From an uncultured Gemmatimonadales bacterium (GTDB taxonomy: Bacteria; Gemmatimonadota; Gemmatimonadetes; JACCXV01; JAHWKZ01), in NCBI GenBank assembly GCA_947259315.1, contig CAMYLR010000004.1:107406-171405 (forward strand): a DNA stretch of 64,000 bases, written 5' to 3'. Each line of letters starts with the position of its first letter. The first letter of the stretch is position 1. The notes beneath the pieces are model-generated. The model had not been told where the DNA came from, searched no databases, and saw only the letters and a list, made by a program, of their open reading frames with translations. A program made the position numbers and the translations under genes. This document shows positions 18,748 to 27,315 of the stretch, one piece after another.

Positions 18748-20108
18748 ACGACACGCCACGAACGCTCAAAGATGCGGCTATCGCTGCGGCTCTCGACGGG
18801 CTGGCGTCCGCCAACCGGAACTTCGCCGCCGCCTATCCCGGGCCACGTCCAGGCCGGCAGCCGGTCCATACCGTCTATGGCGGGGCCGACCTCTTTCGTG
18901 CCGACTCAGCGGCCAAGCTGGGGGCCCTCGCGCGCCAGGCGTTGAACCGATATGCACCAGACTTCGAGACGTTCGCCGAGGTGGTTGGAATCCCGAGCGA
19001 GCCGGCCGAGCTAGCTGAGCGCGTCTACCTGAAAGTCGCCGACAAGCTCGAACAGGAGCCGGTCGAGGACTTCCGTATCGATTTCGAGGACGGCTACGGC
19101 CACCGTCCCGACGACGAGGAAGACGGTTGCGCCGCCAGCGCCGCCCGCGAAGTGGCCGCTGGTCTGGAGCGTGGATCGTTACCGCCGTTCGTCGGTATTC
19201 GGATAAAACCGCTCACCGATGCGCTCGCCGGTCGCGCGATCAGCACACTCGACATCTTCGTCACTACGCTGCTGGATGCCACCGGTGGCACACTCCCGCC
19301 CGGCTTCGTGGTCACCAACCCCAAGGTGGTCGTGCCCGGGCAGGTGGCCGCACTGGCCGACCTCTTCGACCAACTCGAGGCGGGACTCTCGCTACCGTCT
19401 GGGTCACTCAAGATGGAAATCATGGTCGAGACACCGCAGTCGATCATCGGCCCGGATGGCCGTTGCGCTGTGCCGAGTCTGGTGGCAGCCGGTCGCGGGC
19501 GCTGTATCGCGGCCCACTTCGGCGTCTACGACTACACCGCCAGCATCGAGATTACGGCTCACCACCAGGATCTCGATCACCCCGCTTGTGACTTCGCACG
19601 ACACATGATGCAAGTAGCCCTAAGCGACGCTGGTGTATGGATTTCCGATGGTGCTACGAATGTCTTGCCGGCGCGGGTCCATCGCCCCTCTCCCGGATCG
19701 ACCCTGACACTCCAGCAAGAGCACGAGAACCGGTCCGCGGTCCACCGTGCGTGGCGACTCCATTTCCGTCACGTCATGCACAGCCTGCGGCACGCCTATT
19801 TCCAGGGGTGGGACTTGCATCCGGCTCAGCTGCCGACCCGTTATGCCGCCCTCTACTCGTTCTTTCTTCAGGAGCGCGACGCTGGGATCGAGCGGTTGAG
19901 TCAATTCGTCGGGCAGGCCGCCCGGGCCACCTTGACCGGCGACGTCTTTGATGACGCCGCCACCGGTCAAGCGTTGCTCAACTTCTTCTTGCGGGGCGTT
20001 AACTGCGGCGCGTTCGATGCTGGCGACATCGAACGAACTGGCCTCACGCTAGCCGAGATCGAAGCCCGCTCGTTTGGGGAAATCGTCGCCGCCCGTCAAT
20101 CGAGCTGA
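18744..20108 (+). CDS. DUF6986-type protein (aldolase/lyase-like, annotated in some genomes as phosphoenolpyruvate kinase-like)
   Basis: FRIDFEDGYGHRPDDEEDGCA, MVETPQSIIGPDGRCAVPSLVAAGRGRCIAAHFGVYDYTASIEI resemble CitE/HpcH-fold active-site segments. Confidence 0.7.
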   Translation: MNDTPRTLKDAAIAAALDGLASANRNFAAAYPGPRPGRQPVHTVYGGADLFRADSAAKLGALARQALNRYAPDFETFAEVVGIPSEPAELAERVYLKVADKLEQEPVEDFRIDFEDGYGHRPDDEEDGCAASAAREVAAGLERGSLPPFVGIRIKPLTDALAGRAISTLDIFVTTLLDATGGTLPPGFVVTNPKVVVPGQVAALADLFDQLEAGLSLPSGSLKMEIMVETPQSIIGPDGRCAVPSLVAAGRGRCIAAHFGVYDYTASIEITAHHQDLDHPACDFARHMMQVALSDAGVWISDGATNVLPARVHRPSPGSTLTLQQEHENRSAVHRAWRLHFRHVMHSLRHAYFQGWDLHPAQLPTRYAALYSFFLQERDAGIERLSQFVGQAARATLTGDVFDDAATGQALLNFFLRGVNCGAFDAGDIERTGLTLAEIEARSFGEIVAARQSS

Positions 20109-20112
20109 CGAA

Positions 20113-20454
20113 TCAACTCCCGCGATAGGTCGAATAGCCGAACGGATTGATCAAGATCGGCACGTGGTAGTGCTCGGTTGGGTGAGCAACGGAAAAGGTG
20201 ACGTCAACGTACGGATAAAAGGCGGTCATGCCCAACCGCTCGAAGTAGGCGCCGGTTGCGAACCGCAGCCGGTACTCCCCCGACTCGAGCGTGGTTGCGA
20301 GCAGACCGACCGAGCGACCCTCGACATCCGTGGTATCGCTCCCGACCTCAAGCCACGCTCCGCTCGCGTCGCGGCTCGAAAGCCGAACTTCGACGCCCAC
20401 AGCCGGGCGACCTCTCGTTGTATCAAGTACGTGCGTCGTGATCGGGCTCGTCAA
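20113..20454 (-). CDS. uraH: 5-hydroxyisourate hydrolase
   Basis: ITTHVLDTTRGRPA N-terminal motif and C-terminal YSTYRGS signature. Confidence 0.97.
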   Translation of the reverse strand: MTSPITTHVLDTTRGRPAVGVEVRLSSRDASGAWLEVGSDTTDVEGRSVGLLATTLESGEYRLRFATGAYFERLGMTAFYPYVDVTFSVAHPTEHYHVPILINPFGYSTYRGS

Positions 20455-20929
20455 CGAGCAGCTTCTCCAATCGCAGGATCGTGATCTTCCGAAGTTCTTC
20501 GGCCGCCACCGACAACTCCATCTCTGGGCTGTTGCCCAACCGGTTCTCGAGCTCGGTCGCCATCTCGTCGCCGCTCTTACCGGTAGCGCTGATCAGAAAG
20601 ATATAGCCGAACTTCTGCTCGTACGCCCGCTGCCCTACCGCCAACCGATCGCGCGCCTCATCGTTCGCCGTAGCCACGCCCGATTGCTCCTCACGCGACC
20701 AACCGTGGGTACGTTCCCCGATGCGTGGGTGGTGTTCGATCGCATCGCGCCAGTCGTCTTCATCCAGCACGCGCCACGCCTCCTCGGCTTCCTGTCGCAG
20801 TTCCTCCACGGTGACGTACGGTCGACCGCTAGCGACCCGTTTCACCCATCGCTCGGCAGCGCAGCAACGGCGAAGCTCGGCGCAAGTCTGAGCGAGCGAG
20901 AGCTTGTTGAACCGTTCCAGGCCGGTCAT
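20423..20929 (-). CDS. uraD: 2-oxo-4-hydroxy-4-carboxy-5-ureidoimidazoline (OHCU) decarboxylase
   Basis: HPRIGERTHGWSREEQSGV ... YEQKFGYIFLISATGKSGDEM. Confidence 0.95.
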   Translation of the reverse strand: MTGLERFNKLSLAQTCAELRRCCAAERWVKRVASGRPYVTVEELRQEAEEAWRVLDEDDWRDAIEHHPRIGERTHGWSREEQSGVATANDEARDRLAVGQRAYEQKFGYIFLISATGKSGDEMATELENRLGNSPEMELSVAAEELRKITILRLEKLLVDEPDHDART

Positions 20930-21933
20930 GAGAGTTCGGCTTTGGCCGGCGTCCCGAAGGCCCGGAAGCGGGCCACGCCCCCGTCTGGATAGATGTTCAG
21001 TCGCAAGTGAGTCGCCACGCGGAGTGTGCTCTCTGGCACGTCGAATCGATGCTCGCTATCGGCCTGCAGTTCGGTGCGTGGCAACAGCTCGGCCCACTCG
21101 CCGTCCGGTGCGTCGAACTCATCCGCGTCGGAGTCAACGTCCAGCAGCTCGACCGAGCAAGCTGCCGGATAGTTCCCCTTGAAGTGGTGGGTATCGACCT
21201 GGAGTGCGGAGATCACGCCGCGTCGCCCCAGTCGAACGACAACCCAGTCGTGTCCCGGGCCGCGGCGGCGGCGGGTCTCCCAACCGTCGAACATGCCGAT
21301 CGACTTTCCGGGCAGCAGTAGATTTCTGGGCTGACTGAAGAACGCATCCGAGCAGCCGATAGCACGGCCCCCGTGATGGGCGGCGAGCAGATCGATCTCG
21401 CCGCTGATGTGCCGCCAATCGGGTCGCACGAGCCCGTGCACGCGCAGCCGCGCCACCCCGCCGTCGGGGTAGATGTTGAGCCGTACGTGCGTATACGCCT
21501 CGGTCGCGTCGAGTTCGAACGGGTTGGAGGTGTCAGGCTCGAGCTCGACTTCGCCCAGCAACGTCGCCCAATCGGTGTCCTCGAGCGAATCTGTTTCCGA
21601 AACACACGCGTCGAGCGAAGCGCGGGCTGGGTGGTTGCCGCGAAAGTGGCTCGTGTCGATCACCACGCCGCGTGGTTCGCCCGGAGCGCCGAACCGCACT
21701 ACACACCAGTCGTGACCCGGATCGCGGCGGCGGCGAGTCTCCCACCCATCCATCCACTTGCCACGATCGGTATAACGGTCGGGATCGAATATCGGCGCGG
21801 CGGGTTTGAGCAGGTTCTCCGCCGGCGCAAAAAACTCGTCGTTGAATGCCACCACCTGACCGCCGAACCGCTCAGCTGCGAGATCGCAGTACCGCTCGAA
21901 CGCAAAGTGTTGTGACTCGTGGTCCATAATCAT
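20926..21933 (-). CDS. alc: allantoicase
   Basis: Two repeated halves: GWETRRRRDPGHDWCVVRFG and GWETRRRRGPGHDWVVVRLG; FNDEFFAPAENLLKP; HVRLNIYPDGGVARLRVHG. Confidence 0.97.
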   Translation of the reverse strand: MIMDHESQHFAFERYCDLAAERFGGQVVAFNDEFFAPAENLLKPAAPIFDPDRYTDRGKWMDGWETRRRRDPGHDWCVVRFGAPGEPRGVVIDTSHFRGNHPARASLDACVSETDSLEDTDWATLLGEVELEPDTSNPFELDATEAYTHVRLNIYPDGGVARLRVHGLVRPDWRHISGEIDLLAAHHGGRAIGCSDAFFSQPRNLLLPGKSIGMFDGWETRRRRGPGHDWVVVRLGRRGVISALQVDTHHFKGNYPAACSVELLDVDSDADEFDAPDGEWAELLPRTELQADSEHRFDVPESTLRVATHLRLNIYPDGGVARFRAFGTPAKAELS

Positions 21934-23273
21934 TCCCTCGGCTCGAGCAAGACTCCCGACGGCGCGGCGAAATCGCCGTTATCGTAGACGCACCGACCAC
22001 GCACGTATGTCTGTTCGACGACGCCGTGCAGCGTTCGGCCCTGATACGGCGTCAGCCCGTGGCGCTGGTGCAGCTTCTCACCATCAACCTTGAACGTCCG
22101 GTCGGGATCCCATATCACCAGATCAGCGTCCCGGCCAACCGCGATCGCTCCCTTCCTATCGTCGAGGCTGGCCAACCGTGCCGGCTGATCGCACATCCAC
22201 TGAGCGATCGCAGCAACGTCGAAACCCCGACTGTGAGCGGCCGTCCATACCACCGCCAGGCTCAGCTCGAGCGATGCGATTCCGCCCCACGCGGTCACGA
22301 AGTTACCGTCCGCGCTCTGCTTCAGGTCAGGCGGGCACGGTGAGTGATCGGAAGCCACGAGGTCGATCGTCCCATCGGCCAGACCACCCCAGAGCGCTTC
22401 CCGATGTACAATTTCGCGGATCGGCGGTGCGCATTTCCACGCCGTATCTCCGTCCTCGATCTCGTCAGCAGCAACCATCAAGTAGTGGGGACACGTTTCC
22501 ACGGTGAGCGGGATCCCTTCCTGTTTTGCAGCCCTTATTGCGTCGATCGCGGTTCCGCTGGCCAAGTGCACGATGTGGACCCGGCACGCGGTCGCACGGC
22601 TCAGATCGATCATCCGCTCGATCGCGCGTTCCTCGCACACCGGCGGTCGCGATGCCAGGTACTCGTCGTACGGTTGGCGTGAGCGGCCTTCAATTGCGGT
22701 TAACGCGGGCTCGTGTTCAGCGTGAACTAGAAGTACCGCGCGACGAGCCAACCTCTCCATCGCACGGCCCAGCTCCGCGTCGCCGATAGCCTCGAACTCG
22801 GCCACACCCGACGGAACAAGGAACGCCTTGAACCCGAGCGCACCCGCCTCGAGTAGCGGCTCGAGCTGGTCTTCGTTCCCCGGCACGACACCACCCCAGA
22901 ACCCAACGTCCACAACGCACTTTCCACGCGCTGCCGCGATTTTCTCGCGCAACGCAGCAATCGTGGTTGTCGCCGGAATCGAATTGAGCGGCATGTCGAC
23001 GATCGTCGTCACGCCCCCGGCCGCGGCGGCGCGCGTCGCGCTCTCGAACCCTTCCCAATCGGCTCGCCCCGGCTCGTTCACGTGAACGTGCGTGTCGACG
23101 ATTCCCGACATGACGACACAATCACCCGCATCGATGACTTTTGTCTCCCCCAATTCGGCGTCGTAATTGTCGACCGACTCGATCGCACCTGCATCGATTC
23201 TCACCGTCGCCGCGCGAATCCCATCTGGAAGGGCGACCCGTCGACCGCGGATGACAAGCTTCGGCTCGTTCAC
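21930..23273 (-). CDS. allB: allantoinase
   Basis: GIVDTHVHVNEPGRADWEGFESATRAAAAGGVTTIVDMPLNSIP, TVETCPHYL, SDHSPCPPDLK; GTG start at 23273. Confidence 0.95.
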   Translation of the reverse strand: MNEPKLVIRGRRVALPDGIRAATVRIDAGAIESVDNYDAELGETKVIDAGDCVVMSGIVDTHVHVNEPGRADWEGFESATRAAAAGGVTTIVDMPLNSIPATTTIAALREKIAAARGKCVVDVGFWGGVVPGNEDQLEPLLEAGALGFKAFLVPSGVAEFEAIGDAELGRAMERLARRAVLLVHAEHEPALTAIEGRSRQPYDEYLASRPPVCEERAIERMIDLSRATACRVHIVHLASGTAIDAIRAAKQEGIPLTVETCPHYLMVAADEIEDGDTAWKCAPPIREIVHREALWGGLADGTIDLVASDHSPCPPDLKQSADGNFVTAWGGIASLELSLAVVWTAAHSRGFDVAAIAQWMCDQPARLASLDDRKGAIAVGRDADLVIWDPDRTFKVDGEKLHQRHGLTPYQGRTLHGVVEQTYVRGRCVYDNGDFAAPSGVLLEPRE

Positions 23274-23329
23274 GTCACTACCTTTTTCGTGATACGGCTC
23301 ATAGCGCGAATCTAGAATGAGGATCGATC

Positions 23330-23764
23330 TTGCACGCGCCAATACAAGAAGAAGCGCCCGACAAACGTATCCGACTCGATCGCTGGCTCTGGGCGGCTCG
23401 GCAATACAAGACCCGCTCGATGGCCTCAAAAGCGGTCGGCGGCGGCAAGGTCCGGCTCAACGATCAGCGCACAAAGCCCGGTGCGGCGGTACACGTCGGC
23501 GACCGAGTGACGGTTCGCAAGGGTCCATACGAATATCGACTCATCGTAGACGCACTCTCCGAACAGCGCGGTCCCGCGCGCGAAGCGGTCAAGCTCTACA
23601 CGGAAACCGCTGATAGCGTCGCCGAGCGTGATGCCCGCCGCGCGCAGATGAAGCAGTCCCTTGTACAGGGGTATGAAGGCAAGGGACGGCCGACCAAGAA
23701 GGAGCGACGGGAGCTCGAGCGGCTACGCCGACGCTCGCTCCACGGCCCGCATGAAGGCGAGTAA
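23330..23764 (+). CDS. hslR: S4-domain RNA-binding protein (heat-shock protein 15 family)
   Basis: IRLDRWLWAARQYKTRSMASKAVGGGKVRLNDQRTKPGAAVHVGDRVTV; TTG start. Confidence 0.88.
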   Translation: MHAPIQEEAPDKRIRLDRWLWAARQYKTRSMASKAVGGGKVRLNDQRTKPGAAVHVGDRVTVRKGPYEYRLIVDALSEQRGPAREAVKLYTETADSVAERDARRAQMKQSLVQGYEGKGRPTKKERRELERLRRRSLHGPHEGE

Positions 23765-24379
23765 TCTGGCTTCGTCGAGCTGACCGTGGATTCGGACGCC
23801 CGTGCATAGATCGACCGCGTAGGGTTGGACCGCGGCGATCGCCTCGCCGACGTTCTCTGGGTTCAATCCACCCGCCAAGAACACCGGTACCGGTGCCGCA
23901 TCACGGATCGCTCGACTGATGGCCCAATCGTGAACCCGGCCGGTCCCCCCCAACTCCTTGACCGACGCGTCGGGGCGACCGGAGTCGAGCAACAATGCAT
24001 CGACCTCGGACGCTACCGATAACGCCTCGTCGATCGACTCCCGACCCAGAACGTGAACTACTTGTACTAACTGAATCGTGGGTAGCACCCGACGGAGCTC
24101 GTGACGGGCGGCCGACTCGAGCCGGTCGACGAGCTGGATCCCGGTGACTCCACATCGTCGCTGTTGGTCGATGATCGCCGCCGGATCGGTAAGGGCGGTC
24201 AGCAATAGCGTCGTCACTCCGGATGGCACGTGCGGTGTGATGGCGGCGATCTCGGCCTCGTCGATCGGGCCTGGGCCGCTCGGCATGGCCGACACGAGCC
24301 CGAGCGCGGCGGCGCCATGCCGGACAGCGAGCTCGGCCTCGGCTACGCTGGCGATGCAGCACACCTTGACTCGCGTCAT
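23723..24379 (-). CDS. TrpF-like (phosphoribosylanthranilate isomerase family) protein
   Basis: TRVKVCCIASVAEAELAVRHGAAALGLV, ALLLDSGRPDASVKELGGTGRVHDWAISR, PVFLAGGLNPENVGEAI, AVDLCTGVR. Confidence 0.85.
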   Translation of the reverse strand: MTRVKVCCIASVAEAELAVRHGAAALGLVSAMPSGPGPIDEAEIAAITPHVPSGVTTLLLTALTDPAAIIDQQRRCGVTGIQLVDRLESAARHELRRVLPTIQLVQVVHVLGRESIDEALSVASEVDALLLDSGRPDASVKELGGTGRVHDWAISRAIRDAAPVPVFLAGGLNPENVGEAIAAVQPYAVDLCTGVRIHGQLDEARLLAFMRAVERASA

Positions 24380-25245
24380 CGGGCTGGGTCGTCGATCGCG
24401 CGTGCGATCAACGCCGCCACGCGTGCGTTGTTGACCAGCAGCGCCTGGTTGGCAGCTAACGATCGACCCTCGGTGTGCGCCACCATCCGGTCGAGCAGAA
24501 AGGGCGTCAAACTCGGGCCCGCGACGCCTTGGGTCTGCGCCTCGGCCAGAGCCCGTTCGATGGCGTGCGCCGATTCGCGCTCGGTCAACGCTTGGTCGGC
24601 CGGTGGCGGGACGCAAACCAACAGCGCTCCCGGCTGCGACAATCGAGAATGCTCACGCCAAACCGCTGCCACCTGACCCGCCGCGTCAACCGATTGTCCC
24701 AACCCAAGACCGCTAGCCGCGGTCCAGAAAGCGGGCCACTCGTCGGTTCCGAAACCGATGCACGCCACGCCCAGGGTCTCCAGCTTCTCGACCGTCGCCG
24801 GTAGGTCGAGAATCGCTTTCGCACCCGAGCACACGACGAGCATAGGCGTTCGGGACAGCTCGAGTAAATCGGTCGAAATGTCGCGTGGTCCCGTGTTCCG
24901 GTGAACCCCACCGATTCCCCCCGTCGCCATCACGGCGATTCCGGCGCGGTGCGCGAGGAAGAGTGTCGCCGCCACCGTCGTGCCCCCGCTGTCGCCGGTG
25001 GCGATCGCAAACGACAACTCTCGCGTGCTGAGCTTGGTACCCGAGTCGGCGAGCGATGCCAGCTGCTCGAATTCGAGCCCCACGACCGGCTCGCCCCCGA
25101 GGACGCCGATGAACGCTGGACTAGCGCCCGCTTCGCGAACAGCGGTCGCCATCGTCTCGGCCACCCCGAGTCGCACATCGGCTGGCAAACCACTCGTCAA
25201 GAATGCCGTTTCAAGCGCGACCGGAGCCTGCTCGCTCAATGTCAA
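24376..25245 (-). CDS. pseudouridine-5'-phosphate glycosidase (PsuG / C-glycosidase family)
   Basis: ALETAFLTSGLP, ASPAFIGVLGGEPVVGL, KLSTRELSFAIATGDSGGTTVAATLFLAHRAGIAVMATGGIGGVHR; TTG start overlapping upstream stop. Confidence 0.92.
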   Translation of the reverse strand: MTLSEQAPVALETAFLTSGLPADVRLGVAETMATAVREAGASPAFIGVLGGEPVVGLEFEQLASLADSGTKLSTRELSFAIATGDSGGTTVAATLFLAHRAGIAVMATGGIGGVHRNTGPRDISTDLLELSRTPMLVVCSGAKAILDLPATVEKLETLGVACIGFGTDEWPAFWTAASGLGLGQSVDAAGQVAAVWREHSRLSQPGALLVCVPPPADQALTERESAHAIERALAEAQTQGVAGPSLTPFLLDRMVAHTEGRSLAANQALLVNNARVAALIARAIDDPAR

Positions 25246-26330
25246 ATCACCGCCGTGCTCGAAGGCGCGTCGGCGACCCGCACGAGCCGACCCGATTCCG
25301 CCGACGCGATACAAGCCAACGCCGCCTGCACGGCGAGCTTCCCATCCTCGAGGGTGCACATCGTTGGTTCTCCGCACCGTACACACTCGGCGAAGTGGCG
25401 CCATTGATCGCGATACGACTCGGCGAACCCGCCACCCCGGCTCGCGCTGGCGACTCCCCGCGGTAACTCCTTGATCGTACGTAAAAGGCCTTGCAACCGG
25501 TCACCAGGGGACCCCGGAAACTGTGCGATCGGTGCGAACTCGACACCGTCAAACCGGCAGAGCGAGAGTCGAAGCCGGCCCTTCCGCCCAAATACTTCCA
25601 TGTCATGAGCGGTCGCGGCGTACTGCGAGAAGGCTAACGAGACGAGCACCCCGTCAGCCATGCGGGCGATCACGGTCGCGGTCAGGTCATCCGCCTCGCC
25701 GGACCGACTCGACGCGAAAATATCTTCGATCTCGCTGCCGCTCACGTAACGCCACAAGTCCAGATAGTGAACCGCCAACTCGAATAACGCGCTGCCACCT
25801 GTCGCGCGCCGTCGGCGCCAATCGGGAAAATCGCGATCGATCCGGTAGCGGCTGCTCCAAACAGCGTGTACGAACTCGATCGATCCGAGATCGCCACGTT
25901 GAACCCTCTTTCGAGCCGCCACCGCATGATGGTGGTGCCGCAAATTATGACCGACCAGCACCGCGCGGTCGGATCGATCCGCTCGAGCGATCAGACGCTG
26001 CGCATCGTCCAGATCAAGCGTCAGCGGCTTCTCGACAAACAGATGCTTATCGGCGTCCAAAGCCGCCATCGCAAGTGGCACGTGATGCTCGGGCGGGACG
26101 CAGATGGCAACCGCGTCGACGCTTGGATCGGCGATCAATGCCTCGGGGTCGGCGTACCGCCCTGGGATCGAAAACTCGTCTGCCACCTGTTCCAGCCGTG
26201 CAGCATCGGTATCTGCCAGCGCGATGACTTCGATATCAGTATGCGGCCTGATAGCTGGAAGGTGCAGTCCGCTGGTGGCGTGTCCACAGCCCACGATCCC
26301 CAGCCGAATCGGCTCAACCTGATGAAGCAT
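25242..26330 (-). CDS. Gfo/Idh/MocA family oxidoreductase
   Basis: IRLGIVGCGHATSGLHLPAIRPHTDIEVIALADTDAARLEQVADEF; KHLFVEKPLTLDLDDAQRL. Confidence 0.95.
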   Translation of the reverse strand: MLHQVEPIRLGIVGCGHATSGLHLPAIRPHTDIEVIALADTDAARLEQVADEFSIPGRYADPEALIADPSVDAVAICVPPEHHVPLAMAALDADKHLFVEKPLTLDLDDAQRLIARADRSDRAVLVGHNLRHHHHAVAARKRVQRGDLGSIEFVHAVWSSRYRIDRDFPDWRRRRATGGSALFELAVHYLDLWRYVSGSEIEDIFASSRSGEADDLTATVIARMADGVLVSLAFSQYAATAHDMEVFGRKGRLRLSLCRFDGVEFAPIAQFPGSPGDRLQGLLRTIKELPRGVASASRGGGFAESYRDQWRHFAECVRCGEPTMCTLEDGKLAVQAALACIASAESGRLVRVADAPSSTAVI

Positions 26331-27315
26331 CAGAACCCATTGTGTCGGTCATAGGCCGATCGCGTTCCGCAACGTGATTGAACCGGTTTAACTCGATGCT
26401 GCGCCGAGACTCGGCCGCTCGTCCCTCACCAAGCAGGTAGCCAGTCATCTCACCGATGGTATGCGACACCAGCCCGAGCAAAAGCGGGGGCAGAACCTTC
26501 GGTATCAGCTCGCGTTGCCGCCCGCAGCGCCAGATCTGCGCCACCACACGCTGCAATCGTACCAACAAGATCGCTGGTGCCGCGATAGCGTATGCCACGC
26601 GACGCGTGTGCCACTTATGCGAGCGCGCTCGCCCCGAGCCGAACAGACGACCGCCGTGGAACTCGCTTTTCGCGTACGACTTCGCTTTCGACACGTTCAC
26701 GTGGCGGGACACCGCTCCGGGTTCGAGATAAAGCCCGCTGCCCTCCTTGTTTAAGTTGGTGATCAAAATCGTCTCCGCCTCGAGCAACGGAGCCAGCCGC
26801 GACCCGTACTCTTCCAGAACTAACTTCTTGTACGAAGTGTGATGCGGCGGCAGACGATCGACCTCTCCACCGCTGACCGGCGCGATCCACGGCGCGAAAT
26901 CGGTCAGCATGCTGGCCCAGCTCACCATGCTGTCCGGATTGGCGTTCAGGATAGCCCCACCGACGGCGTCCCACGGACCGTCATGCGCCTTAATCAACGC
27001 CTTCGCCCACCCCGGCTCGGGATAGGAGTGCTCCTCGACGTACACAACGGCCGGCGCACTTGCCGCGCGCACCCCCGCGGCATGCGCCTCGCCAGTATAG
27101 TTGATCGACCCAGTTTCGATGATCCGCACACTGTGGAACCCGGCGACGTCTTCGGGATCGTACTCCAGGCCATTCGAGGACGGCGTCACGATCAACAGCT
27201 CGATCTGATCGCGCGCTGTCTGCGCGTGAAGGTGCCGAACGGTGCGCCGGATCACATCGAACCCGCCAAGCGTGATGACGATGACGGAGAGCGCCGGCGT
27301 TGCGAGCTGAGTCAT
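26314..27315 (-). CDS. family 2 glycosyltransferase-like protein
   Basis: LSVIVITLGGFDVIRRTVRHLHAQT; VVYVEEHSYPEPGWAKALI; shared PVSGGEVDRLPPHHTSYKK with next gene. Confidence 0.85.
   Translation of the reverse strand: MTQLATPALSVIVITLGGFDVIRRTVRHLHAQTARDQIELLIVTPSSNGLEYDPEDVAGFHSVRIIETGSINYTGEAHAAGVRAASAPAVVYVEEHSYPEPGWAKALIKAHDGPWDAVGGAILNANPDSMVSWASMLTDFAPWIAPVSGGEVDRLPPHHTSYKKLVLEEYGSRLAPLLEAETILITNLNKEGSGLYLEPGAVSRHVNVSKAKSYAKSEFHGGRLFGSGRARSHKWHTRRVAYAIAAPAILLVRLQRVVAQIWRCGRQRELIPKVLPPLLLGLVSHTIGEMTGYLLGEGRAAESRRSIELNRFNHVAERDRPMTDTMGSDASSG

Noticed and set aside
20926-21933. Internal repeat of GWETRRRR-GPGHDW as a recent duplication
   Set aside because: This is the known two-fold repeat architecture of allantoicase.
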